Source: UBA10677 sp045654245
GTDB lineage: Bacteria; Bacillota; Clostridia; Christensenellales; Pumilibacteraceae
NCBI GenBank assembly: GCA_045654245.1
Contig: JAZOMX010000040.1
Coordinates: 1-57,381, forward strand
Direction of reading: 5' to 3'
DNA length: 57,381 nucleotides
The translations under genes were made by a program, and so were the position numbers. This document shows, piece after piece, positions 23,336 through 32,461 of this stretch. Position 1 is the stretch's first letter; the number at the start of each line of letters is the position of its first letter. The notes beneath the pieces were generated by a model, which ran no database searches, was not told the origin of the DNA, and was given only the letters and a program-made list of their open reading frames with translations.

Positions 23336-24008
23336 TTGCTATTTCCTTTATAACTTCGCCAGCGATTATATAGCCTGCTACGGGAGGCACGAAAGATACG
23401 CTCGCAGGCGGTCTAACGCTAACCCGTGGTTCTTCTTCCGAGTACAATACTTTAAGCGAGGGTACGCCCTCTTTTTTCAGTTCACGGCGCATCACTTTGC
23501 AAAGCGGACAAACCGAAGTGGAGAAAATATCGGCAATTCTAAACGCCGTAGCGTCAAGTTTATTGCCCGTTCCCGCCGAGGAAATTATTCTTATTCCTTT
23601 TTTATAACACTCTTTCGCTAAGAATATTTTCGCCGTTACAGTATCTATGCAATCAACGACGAAATCGTATTTTTCTAGGTCGATTTCGCTCGAGTTTTCG
23701 GGCAAATAAAACATAATTTTCGCCGTAGCCGTGCAGTCTGGGTTTATGCTCTTAATTCGCTCTACCGCAACTTCCGCTTTGTATTTTCCTACCGACGAGA
23801 GCGTAGCCAAAATTTGGCGGTTAAGATTACTCTCCTCCACCTTGTCTGCGTCAACTACGGTAATTGCGCCTATGCCTGAGCGAGCAAGCGCCTCAATTAC
23901 CGCGCCACCAACTCCGCCTGCGCCGAAAACGATTACGGATGCGCTTTTTAGTCGGGCAAAACCATCTTCGCCCAAAAGTGCAACCTCTCTTGTGAAAAAA
24001 CTATCCAT
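23328..24008 (-). CDS. tcdA: tRNA threonylcarbamoyladenosine dehydratase
   Basis: TcdA (CsdL) is an E1-like ThiF-family enzyme that uses ATP to cyclise t6A37 in ANN-decoding tRNAs to ct6A. The sequence has the adenylation fold: FGAGGVGGAVIEALARSGI, VVDADKVEESNLNRQI and FVVDCIDTVTAK, and a C-terminal CPLCKVMRRELKKEG typical of TcdA. Two ATGs are possible. The second, at 24008 (MDSFFTRE), fits family N-termini and falls exactly where transcription should start, giving a leaderless message; 24014 lies within or against the -10 box. It is followed by an overlapping QueG-like gene. Confidence 0.9.
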   Translation of the reverse strand: MDSFFTREVALLGEDGFARLKSASVIVFGAGGVGGAVIEALARSGIGAITVVDADKVEESNLNRQILATLSSVGKYKAEVAVERIKSINPDCTATAKIMFYLPENSSEIDLEKYDFVVDCIDTVTAKIFLAKECYKKGIRIISSAGTGNKLDATAFRIADIFSTSVCPLCKVMRRELKKEGVPSLKVLYSEEEPRVSVRPPASVSFVPPVAGYIIAGEVIKEIANV

Positions 24009-24014
24009 ACTCAT

Positions 24015-24043
24015 ATTATACTTCGCCTTGCCGTGCTTGTCAA
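24015..24043 (-). promoter_or_regulatory. Promoter of tcdA, touching the coding region
   Basis: On the minus strand TTGACA (24038-24043) and TATAAT (24015-24020) are perfect with a 17-bp spacer. The -10 ends immediately before the first ATG, so transcription would begin at or next to the ATG at 24008. Confidence 0.88.
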
Positions 24044-24077
24044 AAGAAAAACGGCTGATTTAGTAAATCAACCGTTT
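24041..24077 (-). terminator. Terminator of the NSS transporter gene
   Basis: Two 14-bp arms (24049-24062 and 24064-24077) form a near-perfect stem with one mismatch and a single-base loop, followed on the minus strand by TTTTCTTTTG. The T tract overlaps the -35 of the tcdA promoter. Confidence 0.8.
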
Positions 24078-24102
24078 CTTTTGTTTTTATTAGCAAGAGT
24101 AA

Positions 24103-25671
24103 TTATTCAGCATCCTCTTGTCCAACGGGAACAACGTCTTCGTCCATCTCGTCCCAAGTTCTCTCGTCGTAGTCAATCTCTTTGAGTTTGGGATGTTTCT
24201 TCATCAAAAGTTTTGCTACGAAACCGCAACCGAAGGTGATAAGTACTACTACCCAACCAAGTATCTGAACCCAAACGGGATATCCACCATAACCGCCTGC
24301 CTTGATGTAATCGATAAAGTTCCATACGAACAAGCCCGTAAGAATAAGCGGACATACGATACGGATTATCCAGTTATACCAAGCGCCCATACGGAACTTG
24401 CCGGTATTGAGGTTAATCTCTTCGCGAACCTTGTTGGTGTTGAAGAACCAACCGATAACGATACACTCCAAAATACCGATAACGATAAGGTTAACGTTAT
24501 TGCAGAAGTAATCTACTACGTCGAGCCAGTAAAGTCCCGAGCAAGTTGCGAACAATACGGAAATAATACCTGCGATAAAGCAAATAATAAGCGTAGTCTT
24601 TCTGCGGTTAAGTTTAAATCTATCGGAAACTGCCGTCGATACGCCTTCTACGATAGAGAACGCAGAGTCGATTGCAAGCGTTAATAGCGCAAGATAGAAC
24701 AATACGCCGAAGATTACGTTTACTGCTCCGACAGACGAGAAGTTTACGATTGCCATAGGATAAACCTCGAAAGCAAGTCCAACCGAACCAGAAGCCTGAA
24801 GGTTGGTAAGGTTATCCGTTGCACCCAAAGTAGAGAACATAACGAGACCGGCAAGGAAACTAATTCCGAGGTCGGAAACGGCGATAATCGCACTGTCCTT
24901 AACGAGGTTATTGCTCTTGGATACGTAACTACCGTAAGCAATCATAATTGCCATCATAATAGAAAGCGAATAGAATACTTGTCCAAACGCTGCAATCCAC
25001 AAGTTGGGGTCGCCAAGAGCGGACCACTTCGGAACGAGATACATCTTAATTCCAGACATAGCGCCAGGCATAGTAAAGCCCTTAACTGCAAGAATAAGAA
25101 GGAAAATAACGGGGAGGAATACGGTGTACTTAACTACCTTTCCTACGCTCTTAGCGCCGTTTCTAATGCACCAGTAAATCATACCCCACGCTACTAATAG
25201 AGCGATAACCATACCGCCGGGGATATCGTAACTTCCAGTAATTCCACTAGATAGTTTAATAACGTCGCCGTAGAATACTCCACCAGCAGCAGCCGGGTCA
25301 CCAGTCATACCGCCGAACTTAAACGACGCAACAATCATAAAGAGCACCCAAGCAAGAACTACTGCGTAGTAGCACACGATAAAGAACGCGTTACCTACGC
25401 CAGCCCAACCAACAGCCTCAAACTTTTTGTTAATTCCTTTGAACGTTCCAGGTGCACCGCTTCTCATCTTTCTACCGATAGCAAGTTCCATCATTAGTAG
25501 AGGGAAACCAAGCACTACCATAGCAAGAATATAAACGAGCAAGAACGCTCCGCCGCCAAATTTAGCGGCGAGTCCGGGGAAACGCCAAGCATTACCAAGA
25601 CCTACTGCAGAACCGATTGCAGCAAGAATAAAGGTAAAGCGTGAGCCCCAGCCTTCTCTCTTCTTTTCCAT
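24103..25671 (-). CDS. Sodium-dependent amino-acid transporter, NSS (SNF) family
   Basis: A 522-residue LeuT/MhsT-type symporter that imports an amino acid with sodium. The first helix has the family signature AAIGSAVGLGNAWRFPGL followed by GGGAFLLVY. About twelve hydrophobic segments follow, and the tail is acidic. I start at ATG 25671 (MEKKREGWGSR), which has a GGAG site and fits the family; the frame extends to 25737 but that part overlaps the promoter. It is a single-gene unit with its own promoter and terminator. The substrate is not deducible; tryptophan, tyrosine, leucine or alanine carriers share this pattern. Confidence 0.95.
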   Translation of the reverse strand: MEKKREGWGSRFTFILAAIGSAVGLGNAWRFPGLAAKFGGGAFLLVYILAMVVLGFPLLMMELAIGRKMRSGAPGTFKGINKKFEAVGWAGVGNAFFIVCYYAVVLAWVLFMIVASFKFGGMTGDPAAAGGVFYGDVIKLSSGITGSYDIPGGMVIALLVAWGMIYWCIRNGAKSVGKVVKYTVFLPVIFLLILAVKGFTMPGAMSGIKMYLVPKWSALGDPNLWIAAFGQVFYSLSIMMAIMIAYGSYVSKSNNLVKDSAIIAVSDLGISFLAGLVMFSTLGATDNLTNLQASGSVGLAFEVYPMAIVNFSSVGAVNVIFGVLFYLALLTLAIDSAFSIVEGVSTAVSDRFKLNRRKTTLIICFIAGIISVLFATCSGLYWLDVVDYFCNNVNLIVIGILECIVIGWFFNTNKVREEINLNTGKFRMGAWYNWIIRIVCPLILTGLFVWNFIDYIKAGGYGGYPVWVQILGWVVVLITFGCGFVAKLLMKKHPKLKEIDYDERTWDEMDEDVVPVGQEDAE

Positions 25672-25705
25672 AAAAATCTCCTTTTTCTCTTTTATTGTAA
25701 TCGTA

Positions 25706-25734
25706 ATTTTATCACAATTTGACCACAATGTCAA
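25706..25734 (-). promoter_or_regulatory. Promoter of the NSS transporter gene
   Basis: On the minus strand TTGACA (25729-25734) and TAAAAT (25706-25711) are 17 bp apart. A TTGACATTGTGGTCAA partial inverted repeat covers the -35 and spacer and could be an operator. Confidence 0.8.
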
Positions 25735-25744
25735 CAAGATAAAA

Positions 25745-25780
25745 CAAAAAACGACTTTTTCATTAATTATAAAGCCGTTT
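25745..25780 (-). terminator. Terminator of the GH36/isomerase/DUF815 operon
   Basis: On the minus strand AACGGCTTT and AAAAGTCGTT form a stem with a 12-base loop, then a T run. It follows the DUF815 gene stop at 25791. Confidence 0.7.
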
Positions 25781-25790
25781 TTGTCGTTTT

Positions 25791-27029
25791 TTATTCTTCA
25801 GGGTCGGCAATTAAGTTCTTTATAAACTGTTCCGCCGTTCTTCCCGACTTTTTGTTTTGTTGCGTTGCCCAGCGCATAGCGAGCATATCTAGGCGCTCGG
25901 GAGGCATTACTATTCCTTCCATACGAGCCAACTCGTGAACGATAGAGAGATATTCTTTCGTGTCGGGCGCAGGATAAAATAGCGATAATCCAAAGCGTGC
26001 CGAAAGAGAAATTTTCTCTTCCACCGTATCCGAGCGGTGTATATCGTCTCGGCTGATATCGTTTCTATCCGAAAAACTCTCTTTAATTAGGTGCATACGG
26101 TTGCTAGTTGCGTAAACGATTACGTTTTCGGGGCGGTTACCTAGTCCACCGTCAAGGATTGCCTTAAAATACTTGTACTCCGTCTCAAACTCCTCAAAAG
26201 AAAGGTCGTCGAGGAAAAGAATAAACTTACACCCTCTCCCCTCAATGTCGGACATAAGACGAGCAATCGCCGAATACTGATGCTTATAAATCTCGACTAT
26301 CTTAAGTTTTTCTCCGCCGAACTGGGGAAGTAACGCCTTAACCGAAGTGGATTTTCCCGTTCCTGCATCTCCGTATAAGAGGACGTTGTTACAACTTCTA
26401 CCCTCGATAAAGGCGCGAGTATTTTCGGTAAGAGCGTGTTTTTGCCCCTCGTAACCCACTATCGTTTGAAAACTCTTAGGCTCAAAGTTGGGCACAGCCG
26501 AAAGTTTATATTCGTCCGTTCCAGAGCCAGCCACTAAGCGGAAAGCCTCGCAAGTTCCGATTTCGCCCGCTCCACCAACTTCATATTCTTTTGCAAGCGC
26601 CGAAAGAAACTGGGTAACCGCTTTTTCGGAAATAAACGATTGCGTTACACCGTTCTTCGAGGCAATCGAGAGCAGTTTTTTAGCAAGCCTAGTCGTTCGT
26701 CTTGCGCGCATATCGTTACGCTCGTAGCCTGCTTTATACTTGCGAAGTAGTGAAAATTCCTCGCCGTCCGACAACTTAAAGTCGGGAGCAAAAAGAGGCA
26801 AAATTTTGCGAGCGTCCTCTTTGGCTATGTCAAAAATCGTTCCCTTTCCCTGTCCTTTTTCGCAAGCAAGCGAAAATGCGTTCTCGCTCATAAGTAAGCG
26901 ATACGACAAATAATTCGCCCAACAATCACCCGAAAAGCCGTACTTTTCAGCGCATATTACGGCCTCGTTTATTATTGCGCTAGCGTTACTTTCATTAACG
27001 AAACTAAAATCGTAAAAAATCCCTTTCAT
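25791..27029 (-). CDS. DUF815-family AAA ATPase
   Basis: A 412-residue P-loop ATPase of the DUF815 type. The N-terminal 190 residues are helical. The ATPase core has the Walker A GDAGTGKST (near 220), Walker B FILFLDDLSFEE (near 273), and the family motif VIYATSNRMHLIKESFSDR (near 305). Its cellular role is not established. These proteins are widespread single-copy genes in Clostridia and resemble MoxR/ClpX-type remodelling ATPases. It comes 1 bp after the sugar isomerase gene, the last in the operon that begins with the GH36-like gene; a functional link is uncertain. Confidence 0.9.
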   Translation of the reverse strand: MKGIFYDFSFVNESNASAIINEAVICAEKYGFSGDCWANYLSYRLLMSENAFSLACEKGQGKGTIFDIAKEDARKILPLFAPDFKLSDGEEFSLLRKYKAGYERNDMRARRTTRLAKKLLSIASKNGVTQSFISEKAVTQFLSALAKEYEVGGAGEIGTCEAFRLVAGSGTDEYKLSAVPNFEPKSFQTIVGYEGQKHALTENTRAFIEGRSCNNVLLYGDAGTGKSTSVKALLPQFGGEKLKIVEIYKHQYSAIARLMSDIEGRGCKFILFLDDLSFEEFETEYKYFKAILDGGLGNRPENVIVYATSNRMHLIKESFSDRNDISRDDIHRSDTVEEKISLSARFGLSLFYPAPDTKEYLSIVHELARMEGIVMPPERLDMLAMRWATQQNKKSGRTAEQFIKNLIADPEE

Positions 27030-27030
27030 C

Positions 27031-27906
27031 TTATCCTTCTATTTTCTTGAAAATATTTTTAAGGTAATTATATCCTGCCGTTATAGCCCAAATAGGCTCT
27101 TCAAATCCCTCGAACTCTACCGAAACGGGACCGTCGTAACCGCTTTGTTTCATATTCTTAATGCAAGTGTAAATAGGTACTACGCCGTGACCAAGCACAG
27201 TTCCGCGCAAATAGTTTCCGCCTTTGGTGAGGAAAAATCCGTCCGGTTTTTCGTTCTCGCCACTCTTAAAGAGGAAATCTTTTGCGTGAACGTGGAAAGC
27301 GTAACGAGATGCAATTCCCACCGATTTTGCGCTTTCACAGTCGGCGCACATAAAGTTACCTATATCAATCATCCATCCGTAGTTATCACAGTTTACCGTT
27401 TGGATTAGTTCTTCTACGATTTCGGGCGCTTGCAGTATTCTACCGTGGTTCTCAATACAAGTCTTAACCCCTTTTTCTCTAGCGTACTCCGAAATTTCTC
27501 TAATTCTAGGCGCCATTACTGAAATTGCTCTTTTCCAGTTAAACAACGGCTCTGGCGGGAGCGCGAAAGTAACGTCGTGGCGCATTACGGGCGCGCCCAA
27601 CGCTTCGGCAATATCAACGCATTTCTTTATGCGAGCAACCTCGCCGTCTACGTCGTCGCAAAGAAGGTTGCCGTCCACGGTGTAGGAAACGATTTCAATC
27701 CCCTTTTGAGCGCAATACTCTCTAATCTTTTTCGCAAGCGCGATAAGGTCAGACGGGATATGTTCGCCCCACCACTCGTCTTCAAGCGGAGTAAACTCGA
27801 TACACTCAAAGCCTATTTCTACCGCCTTATCTATAACCTGAAAATAATCGCACTTCTCTTTTTGAACGTACTTTTTAAAACTGTAAGTAGTAACGCAAGT
27901 TTTCAT
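27031..27906 (-). CDS. Sugar phosphate isomerase/epimerase family protein (TIM barrel)
   Basis: A 291-residue TIM-barrel protein of the AP-endonuclease-2/IolE-IolI-like family. Metal-binding elements are visible: CIENHGR (Glu and His, near 152-156), GWMIDIGNF (Asp, near 179), HVHAKD (near 211) and SVEFEG near 265. Such proteins isomerise or epimerise keto-sugars or inosose with a divalent metal. It starts at an ATG with an AGGAG site, 12 bp after the GH36-like gene, so the two probably act on the same sugar; the substrate is unknown. Confidence 0.88.
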   Translation of the reverse strand: MKTCVTTYSFKKYVQKEKCDYFQVIDKAVEIGFECIEFTPLEDEWWGEHIPSDLIALAKKIREYCAQKGIEIVSYTVDGNLLCDDVDGEVARIKKCVDIAEALGAPVMRHDVTFALPPEPLFNWKRAISVMAPRIREISEYAREKGVKTCIENHGRILQAPEIVEELIQTVNCDNYGWMIDIGNFMCADCESAKSVGIASRYAFHVHAKDFLFKSGENEKPDGFFLTKGGNYLRGTVLGHGVVPIYTCIKNMKQSGYDGPVSVEFEGFEEPIWAITAGYNYLKNIFKKIEG

Positions 27907-27918
27907 TGCTTTTCTCCT

Positions 27919-29526
27919 TTAATCAAACCAATTTAACATAGTTCTAGTTCCGTTATAATACGAATACCAGTCATATTCTTTTTCGTTTTTGCCGTCCGTA
28001 AACTTATTCGGACAAGTCGTATCCTTATATCCTTTAATCTTATATCCGCCCTTGCCTTTAGACGCTAGACGGTAAATCTCGTTAATTCTCTTCATTTCAG
28101 ACGGCGATAAAATTCCGGGCGTTACTGAGGCTAGCGTGGTCATACCCGTTAGCGCACAAACCTCTAAAAAGTCTAGACTAAGCGACAAGGGTACTCTTTC
28201 GGTAAAGGGCGCGCAGTCGGGGTCAACGTTAAAGAAAGTTCCCTCTTGAGGTAGTCTCATCATAGAGTTGATTCCGTTCCGTCTCGTCCATTCGTAACTT
28301 CTTCCGCTGGTATCGTTACCCACTCTTTGCGCCGAGTGAATACCAGCGGTGAGGTGTCCTATCGTGTTGCAACCTATTACTTCGCTATCCCCTGCGCCAC
28401 GCTGTACGGCGCCGTAGTAGTTCTTGATATGCATAGCCGTCGTTTGCGTATTGTCGAAGAACTTTACGTCGGGACGACAAATATGGTGCGGATTTATTCC
28501 CATAGGCGAATAGCCGGTAATGTCAATGCACGAAAAGTCGTGCTTTATAAGTTTATATCCCCAATCTGCTATTCTCTTTACGTCCGTTTCCACTTTCTCT
28601 AGCGTGAACGGGTGCGACGGGTCAAGGTATAACTTAGCCGACCTTTCCGCAATATCGAGTACCGCCTCTTGTGGAACGAGTTCTATCGTCATAAGTGGGC
28701 GCAACCAAATTCCTGGTAACGCTCCCTTTTCTAGAATTGCGCTTGCCGTATCTTGCATAGAAGGGAAATTAAAGTTACCGCTGTGCCACGGTCCACCGTT
28801 ATGCGTTTCTCCCGAAAAAGTGCGGTTTATTTGCCAGCCGTCGTCGAGTATCATATACGGCTTGCTCTCCGCTCCCTCCGTCATTTCCATAAGATAATCG
28901 GTCTCTCTCATAACGCTCTCGTGCGAAATTCTACCATACGCCCAGTACCAGTTATTTACGCCGAATATAGGCGTTTTGGGCATAACGGGGTTATCGCACA
29001 TAAGCGAGCAGAATTTTTTAGATGCGTCAAAAGCGTCGCCTTCGTAAAATAGACTGACTACAAAGCAAAGCGAAAGCGGTTTTTTAATAAGCGTTCCGCC
29101 GTTTCCACAAGTAAGGTCGATAAAAAGCGTTATTCCGCCGTCGTCTAAAAACCACGAGCAAAACGAATTTGCGCCCGTCTTTACGCCGTAAAGAGCATTC
29201 TTATCACCCTCTACGCAATGAAAATACCACGGCATACGGCGGTGAGGAATTTTGCCCATCCAGTCAAGTCCAACCGCCTCGCCCGAACGCTCCCACTGGT
29301 CGCCTAGAATTTTATCTATCTCTCCTACTTTCCCGTTCCAACGCAAGCGCGCGTACTTAACGGGGATAGGGTGTTCGTTGATTACTACCTCGGCAACTCC
29401 GTTTCTTACGATATAATCAATTTTCGCCGTCGAAACTTTCGCTCCGCTTTCTTCAAAACGGTAATCGCTCTCTTCGTCGGCAACCGTTATAGCGGACGGT
29501 TTTATCATAAGGTCAATAAAGTTCAT
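27919..29526 (-). CDS. Clan GH-D glycosidase, alpha-galactosidase-like (GH36-type)
   Basis: A 535-residue cytoplasmic glycosidase. An N-terminal beta domain (1-190) precedes the barrel, which has MILDDGWQ (near 232), the nucleophile motif LIKHDFS (Asp near 345), and RVGNDTS (Asp acid/base near 415). These are the hallmarks of GH27/GH36 alpha-galactosidases and alpha-N-acetylgalactosaminidases. There is no signal peptide, so it acts on imported sugars. Overall similarity appears distant from classic MelA/AgaN forms, so the glycosidic substrate is open. First gene of an operon with a sugar isomerase. Confidence 0.82.
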   Translation of the reverse strand: MNFIDLMIKPSAITVADEESDYRFEESGAKVSTAKIDYIVRNGVAEVVINEHPIPVKYARLRWNGKVGEIDKILGDQWERSGEAVGLDWMGKIPHRRMPWYFHCVEGDKNALYGVKTGANSFCSWFLDDGGITLFIDLTCGNGGTLIKKPLSLCFVVSLFYEGDAFDASKKFCSLMCDNPVMPKTPIFGVNNWYWAYGRISHESVMRETDYLMEMTEGAESKPYMILDDGWQINRTFSGETHNGGPWHSGNFNFPSMQDTASAILEKGALPGIWLRPLMTIELVPQEAVLDIAERSAKLYLDPSHPFTLEKVETDVKRIADWGYKLIKHDFSCIDITGYSPMGINPHHICRPDVKFFDNTQTTAMHIKNYYGAVQRGAGDSEVIGCNTIGHLTAGIHSAQRVGNDTSGRSYEWTRRNGINSMMRLPQEGTFFNVDPDCAPFTERVPLSLSLDFLEVCALTGMTTLASVTPGILSPSEMKRINEIYRLASKGKGGYKIKGYKDTTCPNKFTDGKNEKEYDWYSYYNGTRTMLNWFD

Positions 29527-29542
29527 AAAATTTACTCCTCTT

Positions 29543-29582
29543 AAGATAAGTCTATCTTACCATTATTCCCGCCAAAAATCAA
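29543..29582 (-). promoter_or_regulatory. Promoter and operator of the GH36-like operon
   Basis: On the minus strand TTGATT (29577-29582) and TAAGAT (29554-29559) are 17 bp apart. An AAGATA/TATCTT inverted repeat (29543-29558, 4-bp centre) covers the -10 and start site and would suit a repressor. Confidence 0.65.
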
Positions 29583-29603
29583 CCCTTTTTCCTTATTTAT
29601 ATT

Positions 29604-29640
29604 AAAAGAGCAGGCATTTTTTTCGCCTGCTCTTTTTCTC
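29604..29640 (-). terminator. Terminator of the MATE/AGCS operon
   Basis: A perfect 12-bp stem, AAAAGAGCAGGC (29604-29615) with GCCTGCTCTTTT (29625-29636), lies just after the symporter stop. On the minus strand it ends in a T run. Confidence 0.9.
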
Positions 29641-29642
29641 GT

Positions 29643-31067
29643 TTATTCTTTGTCGCTTTCTTCTTTTTGCCAGTAATCAACCTTGTGCGGAAGTGAAATA
29701 TTTTCCGCGTAAAATACGGGAGTTTTACCCTCTTTTTGTTGACGCTCGTAATCTTTAATCGCGCGGAAAGCGTACTTGCCCAAAATAATTATTACGGGCA
29801 TATTGATAAGCGCCATAAGTCCCATTAGAATATCGGCGATATTCCACAACAGGTCCGCCGAAAGTCCTGCGCCCACCAAGATTGCAATCGACGCTATGAT
29901 ATAGTAAACGAACCTTACTCGTCTGCTAGGCTCACGCTTAAGGATATGCACAATCGCTTTATCAACGTAAAACAAGTTGCCTATAAGCGTAGTGAAAGCA
30001 AACAATACCATTGCTATCGTAATAAAAATCGGACCAAATCCGCCCAAAACAGCCGACAAGCAAGTTTGAATATACTTTGCTCCCGATAGGTCGGAAGTAG
30101 GCGTTACGCCCGAACACATACACATAAACGCCGTTGCCGAGCAAATCACGATAGTGTCGATAAATACGGATAAAACTTGAACTAGTCCTTGCTTTACGGG
30201 GTGAGCAACTTGCGCCGACGCCGATGCGTTGGGGGCAGAACCTACGCCCGCCTCGTTACTGTATAATCCTCTCTTTATTCCGTACATTAAGCACGAGCCC
30301 GAAAGTCCACCGAAAATCGCCGAAAAGTCAAATGCCGACTTAAAAATTTCGGCTATTACCTTAGGCAAAATCGGGATATTGATTACGACTATTATTAGTG
30401 AAACCAAAACGTACGCTACGCCCATTATCGGAACGAGAAAACTAGTAACGCCAAGTATTCTCTTTCCGCCTCCGAAAAGACAATACCCAACCAAAACGGC
30501 AACTACTAGTCCTATTATCCAAGGCGTAATATCACCATTATAAAATCCATACACCGAAAAAGTTGACTGGAGGTTGTACGAGGCGAGCATATTAAATCCT
30601 AATCCGTAAGTAAGGATTAAAAGCACGGAGAAAATCACCGCTAGCCATCTTTTCTTAAACGCGCCCTCGATATAATACGCCGGTCCGCCGTAACAATTTC
30701 CGTTTAAGCCACGCTTTTTGTAAATCTGCGCTAGTGTACTCTCGATTAGCGCGCTCGCTCCTCCTACGAAGGCTATTATCCACATCCAAAAAACCGAACC
30801 GAATCCGCCCAAGCAAATCGCCGTCGATACGCCGATAATGTTTCCCGTGCCTACTCTAGATGCGGTAGATACCATAAGCACTTGGAACGAGGACACTCCC
30901 TTTCCGTCACTAGGTTTTTCGGTTACCGCTTTAATCTGAGAGCGGAAAAGTCTAAACTGCGCTCCTTTCGTTCTTATCGTAAAATATATACCGCCTACGA
31001 TTAGCACTATTATAAGTAAATAACTATAAAGCGCGTCGCTTATACTCGCTACTATTTTATCTAACAC
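29643..31067 (-). CDS. Alanine/glycine:cation symporter, AGCS family
   Basis: A 474-residue sodium- or proton-coupled amino-acid symporter (AlsT/DagA type) with about eleven membrane helices. Family signatures include FQVLMVSTASRVGTGNIIGV (near 65-85) and GIKRGLYSNEAGVGSAPNAS (near 275-295). I start at GTG 31067, which has a perfect AGGAGG site; the longer ATG frame to 31181 lies inside the MATE gene and lacks homology. The start overlaps the MATE stop by seven bases, so the two are co-translated, though no biological link between them is obvious. Confidence 0.93.
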   Translation of the reverse strand: MLDKIVASISDALYSYLLIIVLIVGGIYFTIRTKGAQFRLFRSQIKAVTEKPSDGKGVSSFQVLMVSTASRVGTGNIIGVSTAICLGGFGSVFWMWIIAFVGGASALIESTLAQIYKKRGLNGNCYGGPAYYIEGAFKKRWLAVIFSVLLILTYGLGFNMLASYNLQSTFSVYGFYNGDITPWIIGLVVAVLVGYCLFGGGKRILGVTSFLVPIMGVAYVLVSLIIVVINIPILPKVIAEIFKSAFDFSAIFGGLSGSCLMYGIKRGLYSNEAGVGSAPNASASAQVAHPVKQGLVQVLSVFIDTIVICSATAFMCMCSGVTPTSDLSGAKYIQTCLSAVLGGFGPIFITIAMVLFAFTTLIGNLFYVDKAIVHILKREPSRRVRFVYYIIASIAILVGAGLSADLLWNIADILMGLMALINMPVIIILGKYAFRAIKDYERQQKEGKTPVFYAENISLPHKVDYWQKEESDKE

Positions 31068-32455
31068 TCTTTTTCCTCCTCTTGAGTTTCCACCCTTTCT
31101 GGGCGTCTCCACTTGCCGAATATAAAATATACTATTCCTATAAAGAACGGAGTAAAGCCGGCAAGCGCGTCGCCAAGCCAAAATCCGTAGTGGCGCATAT
31201 CAAGCGCAAGTCCAAATAGCACCGCAAGTCCTATTCGCAAAACTAGTCCGTCAAGAATTGCCGTTGCAAAATTAACGGGTACGTTTCCACTTCCGTTCAA
31301 GAAGGCGTTCATTACCGACCTAAAGGACGCACCGAAGAATAACAGTATCGCAATAGGCACGAAACCTTTCGCTATTGAGAGAACTTCCATATCGTTACCT
31401 TTCGTGAATATTCCGAAAATTTGATTAGGAAATAACGCAATTGCTACCGACATTATCACGCTTATCGTCATCGTAATTACGGCAAGGCGCAAAAGTATTT
31501 GCACTACCCTCTTGTTCTTGCCTGCAACTATGTTTTGTCCTACCATAGTCGAGCCTGCCGTGTTCATTGCTTGCGAGATTAGGTTCGCTATGCTAGCAAT
31601 CTTGTTCGCTATGCCCGCAAAAGCAGATACCGCTACTCCGTACGAGTTTATCCACGAGTTTACGAACAGTTTGCTCACTTGCACCGACGCCATCTTAATC
31701 GCCATAGGTATTCCAAGTTTTACTAGGCTTATAAGCATACCCTTATCCCAACGAATAAATTCTCTTACGCCGATATTAAGCGAGTATTCCGCTCTTTTTT
31801 TAAGCACGTACAACGAACACGAAAGAAAACTTACCGCTTGCGAGATTACCGTCGCTAGCGCCGCTCCTGCCGACCCCATACCGATTATAACTACGAAAAC
31901 GATATCTAGGACGATATTAAGCACCGCTCCGATTGCGATAAAGATGAACGGGTGTTTGCCGTCGCCCATACCACGCAAAATTGCCGATACGAAGTTATAT
32001 CCATATATAAACACCATACCGCTCATACAAATTACGGCGTACGATTTCGCCTCCGCATAAGCCTCGGACGGCGTGTTCATTACTTTAAGCAGAGGTCCTT
32101 GCAATCCTATTCCGGCTACCGTTACCACTACGGCGCAGGTTAGCAAAAATCCGCACATCGTTCCTACGAAACGGCCTAACTTTTCTCGCTCGTTGTTGCC
32201 GATAAGACGGGCTATAAGCACTTGTCCTGCCGACGAAAATCCGATTGCGATAAAAGTTAAAAGGTTGGAAATGTCGCCTCCTACCGCCACCGCGGAAGTA
32301 CCGACTTTTCCAAGCACTTTGCCCACCACTATCATATCTACCATATTGTAAACGACTTGCAATAAGTTGGATAAAAATAACGGCAATGAAAACAATATCA
32401 ATTGCTTAGTTATGTTTCCTTTTGTAAAATCTTTTATCTTCGTCTTTACCATCAC
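31061..32455 (-). CDS. MATE-family multidrug/toxin exporter
   Basis: A 464-residue MatE antiporter with twelve predicted membrane helices. The N-terminal half begins with GNITKQLILFSLPLFLSNLL and YNMVDMIVVGKVLG, both typical of the NorM/DinF family. It exports cationic drugs or metabolites using a sodium or proton gradient. Starts at GTG 32455 or ATG 32452; there is no ribosome binding site. The promoter -10 lies only seven bases upstream, so the transcript is predicted to be leaderless. It is translationally coupled to the AGCS symporter. Confidence 0.93.
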   Translation of the reverse strand: MMVKTKIKDFTKGNITKQLILFSLPLFLSNLLQVVYNMVDMIVVGKVLGKVGTSAVAVGGDISNLLTFIAIGFSSAGQVLIARLIGNNEREKLGRFVGTMCGFLLTCAVVVTVAGIGLQGPLLKVMNTPSEAYAEAKSYAVICMSGMVFIYGYNFVSAILRGMGDGKHPFIFIAIGAVLNIVLDIVFVVIIGMGSAGAALATVISQAVSFLSCSLYVLKKRAEYSLNIGVREFIRWDKGMLISLVKLGIPMAIKMASVQVSKLFVNSWINSYGVAVSAFAGIANKIASIANLISQAMNTAGSTMVGQNIVAGKNKRVVQILLRLAVITMTISVIMSVAIALFPNQIFGIFTKGNDMEVLSIAKGFVPIAILLFFGASFRSVMNAFLNGSGNVPVNFATAILDGLVLRIGLAVLFGLALDMRHYGFWLGDALAGFTPFFIGIVYFIFGKWRRPERVETQEEEKEC

Positions 32456-32461
32456 TAATTA

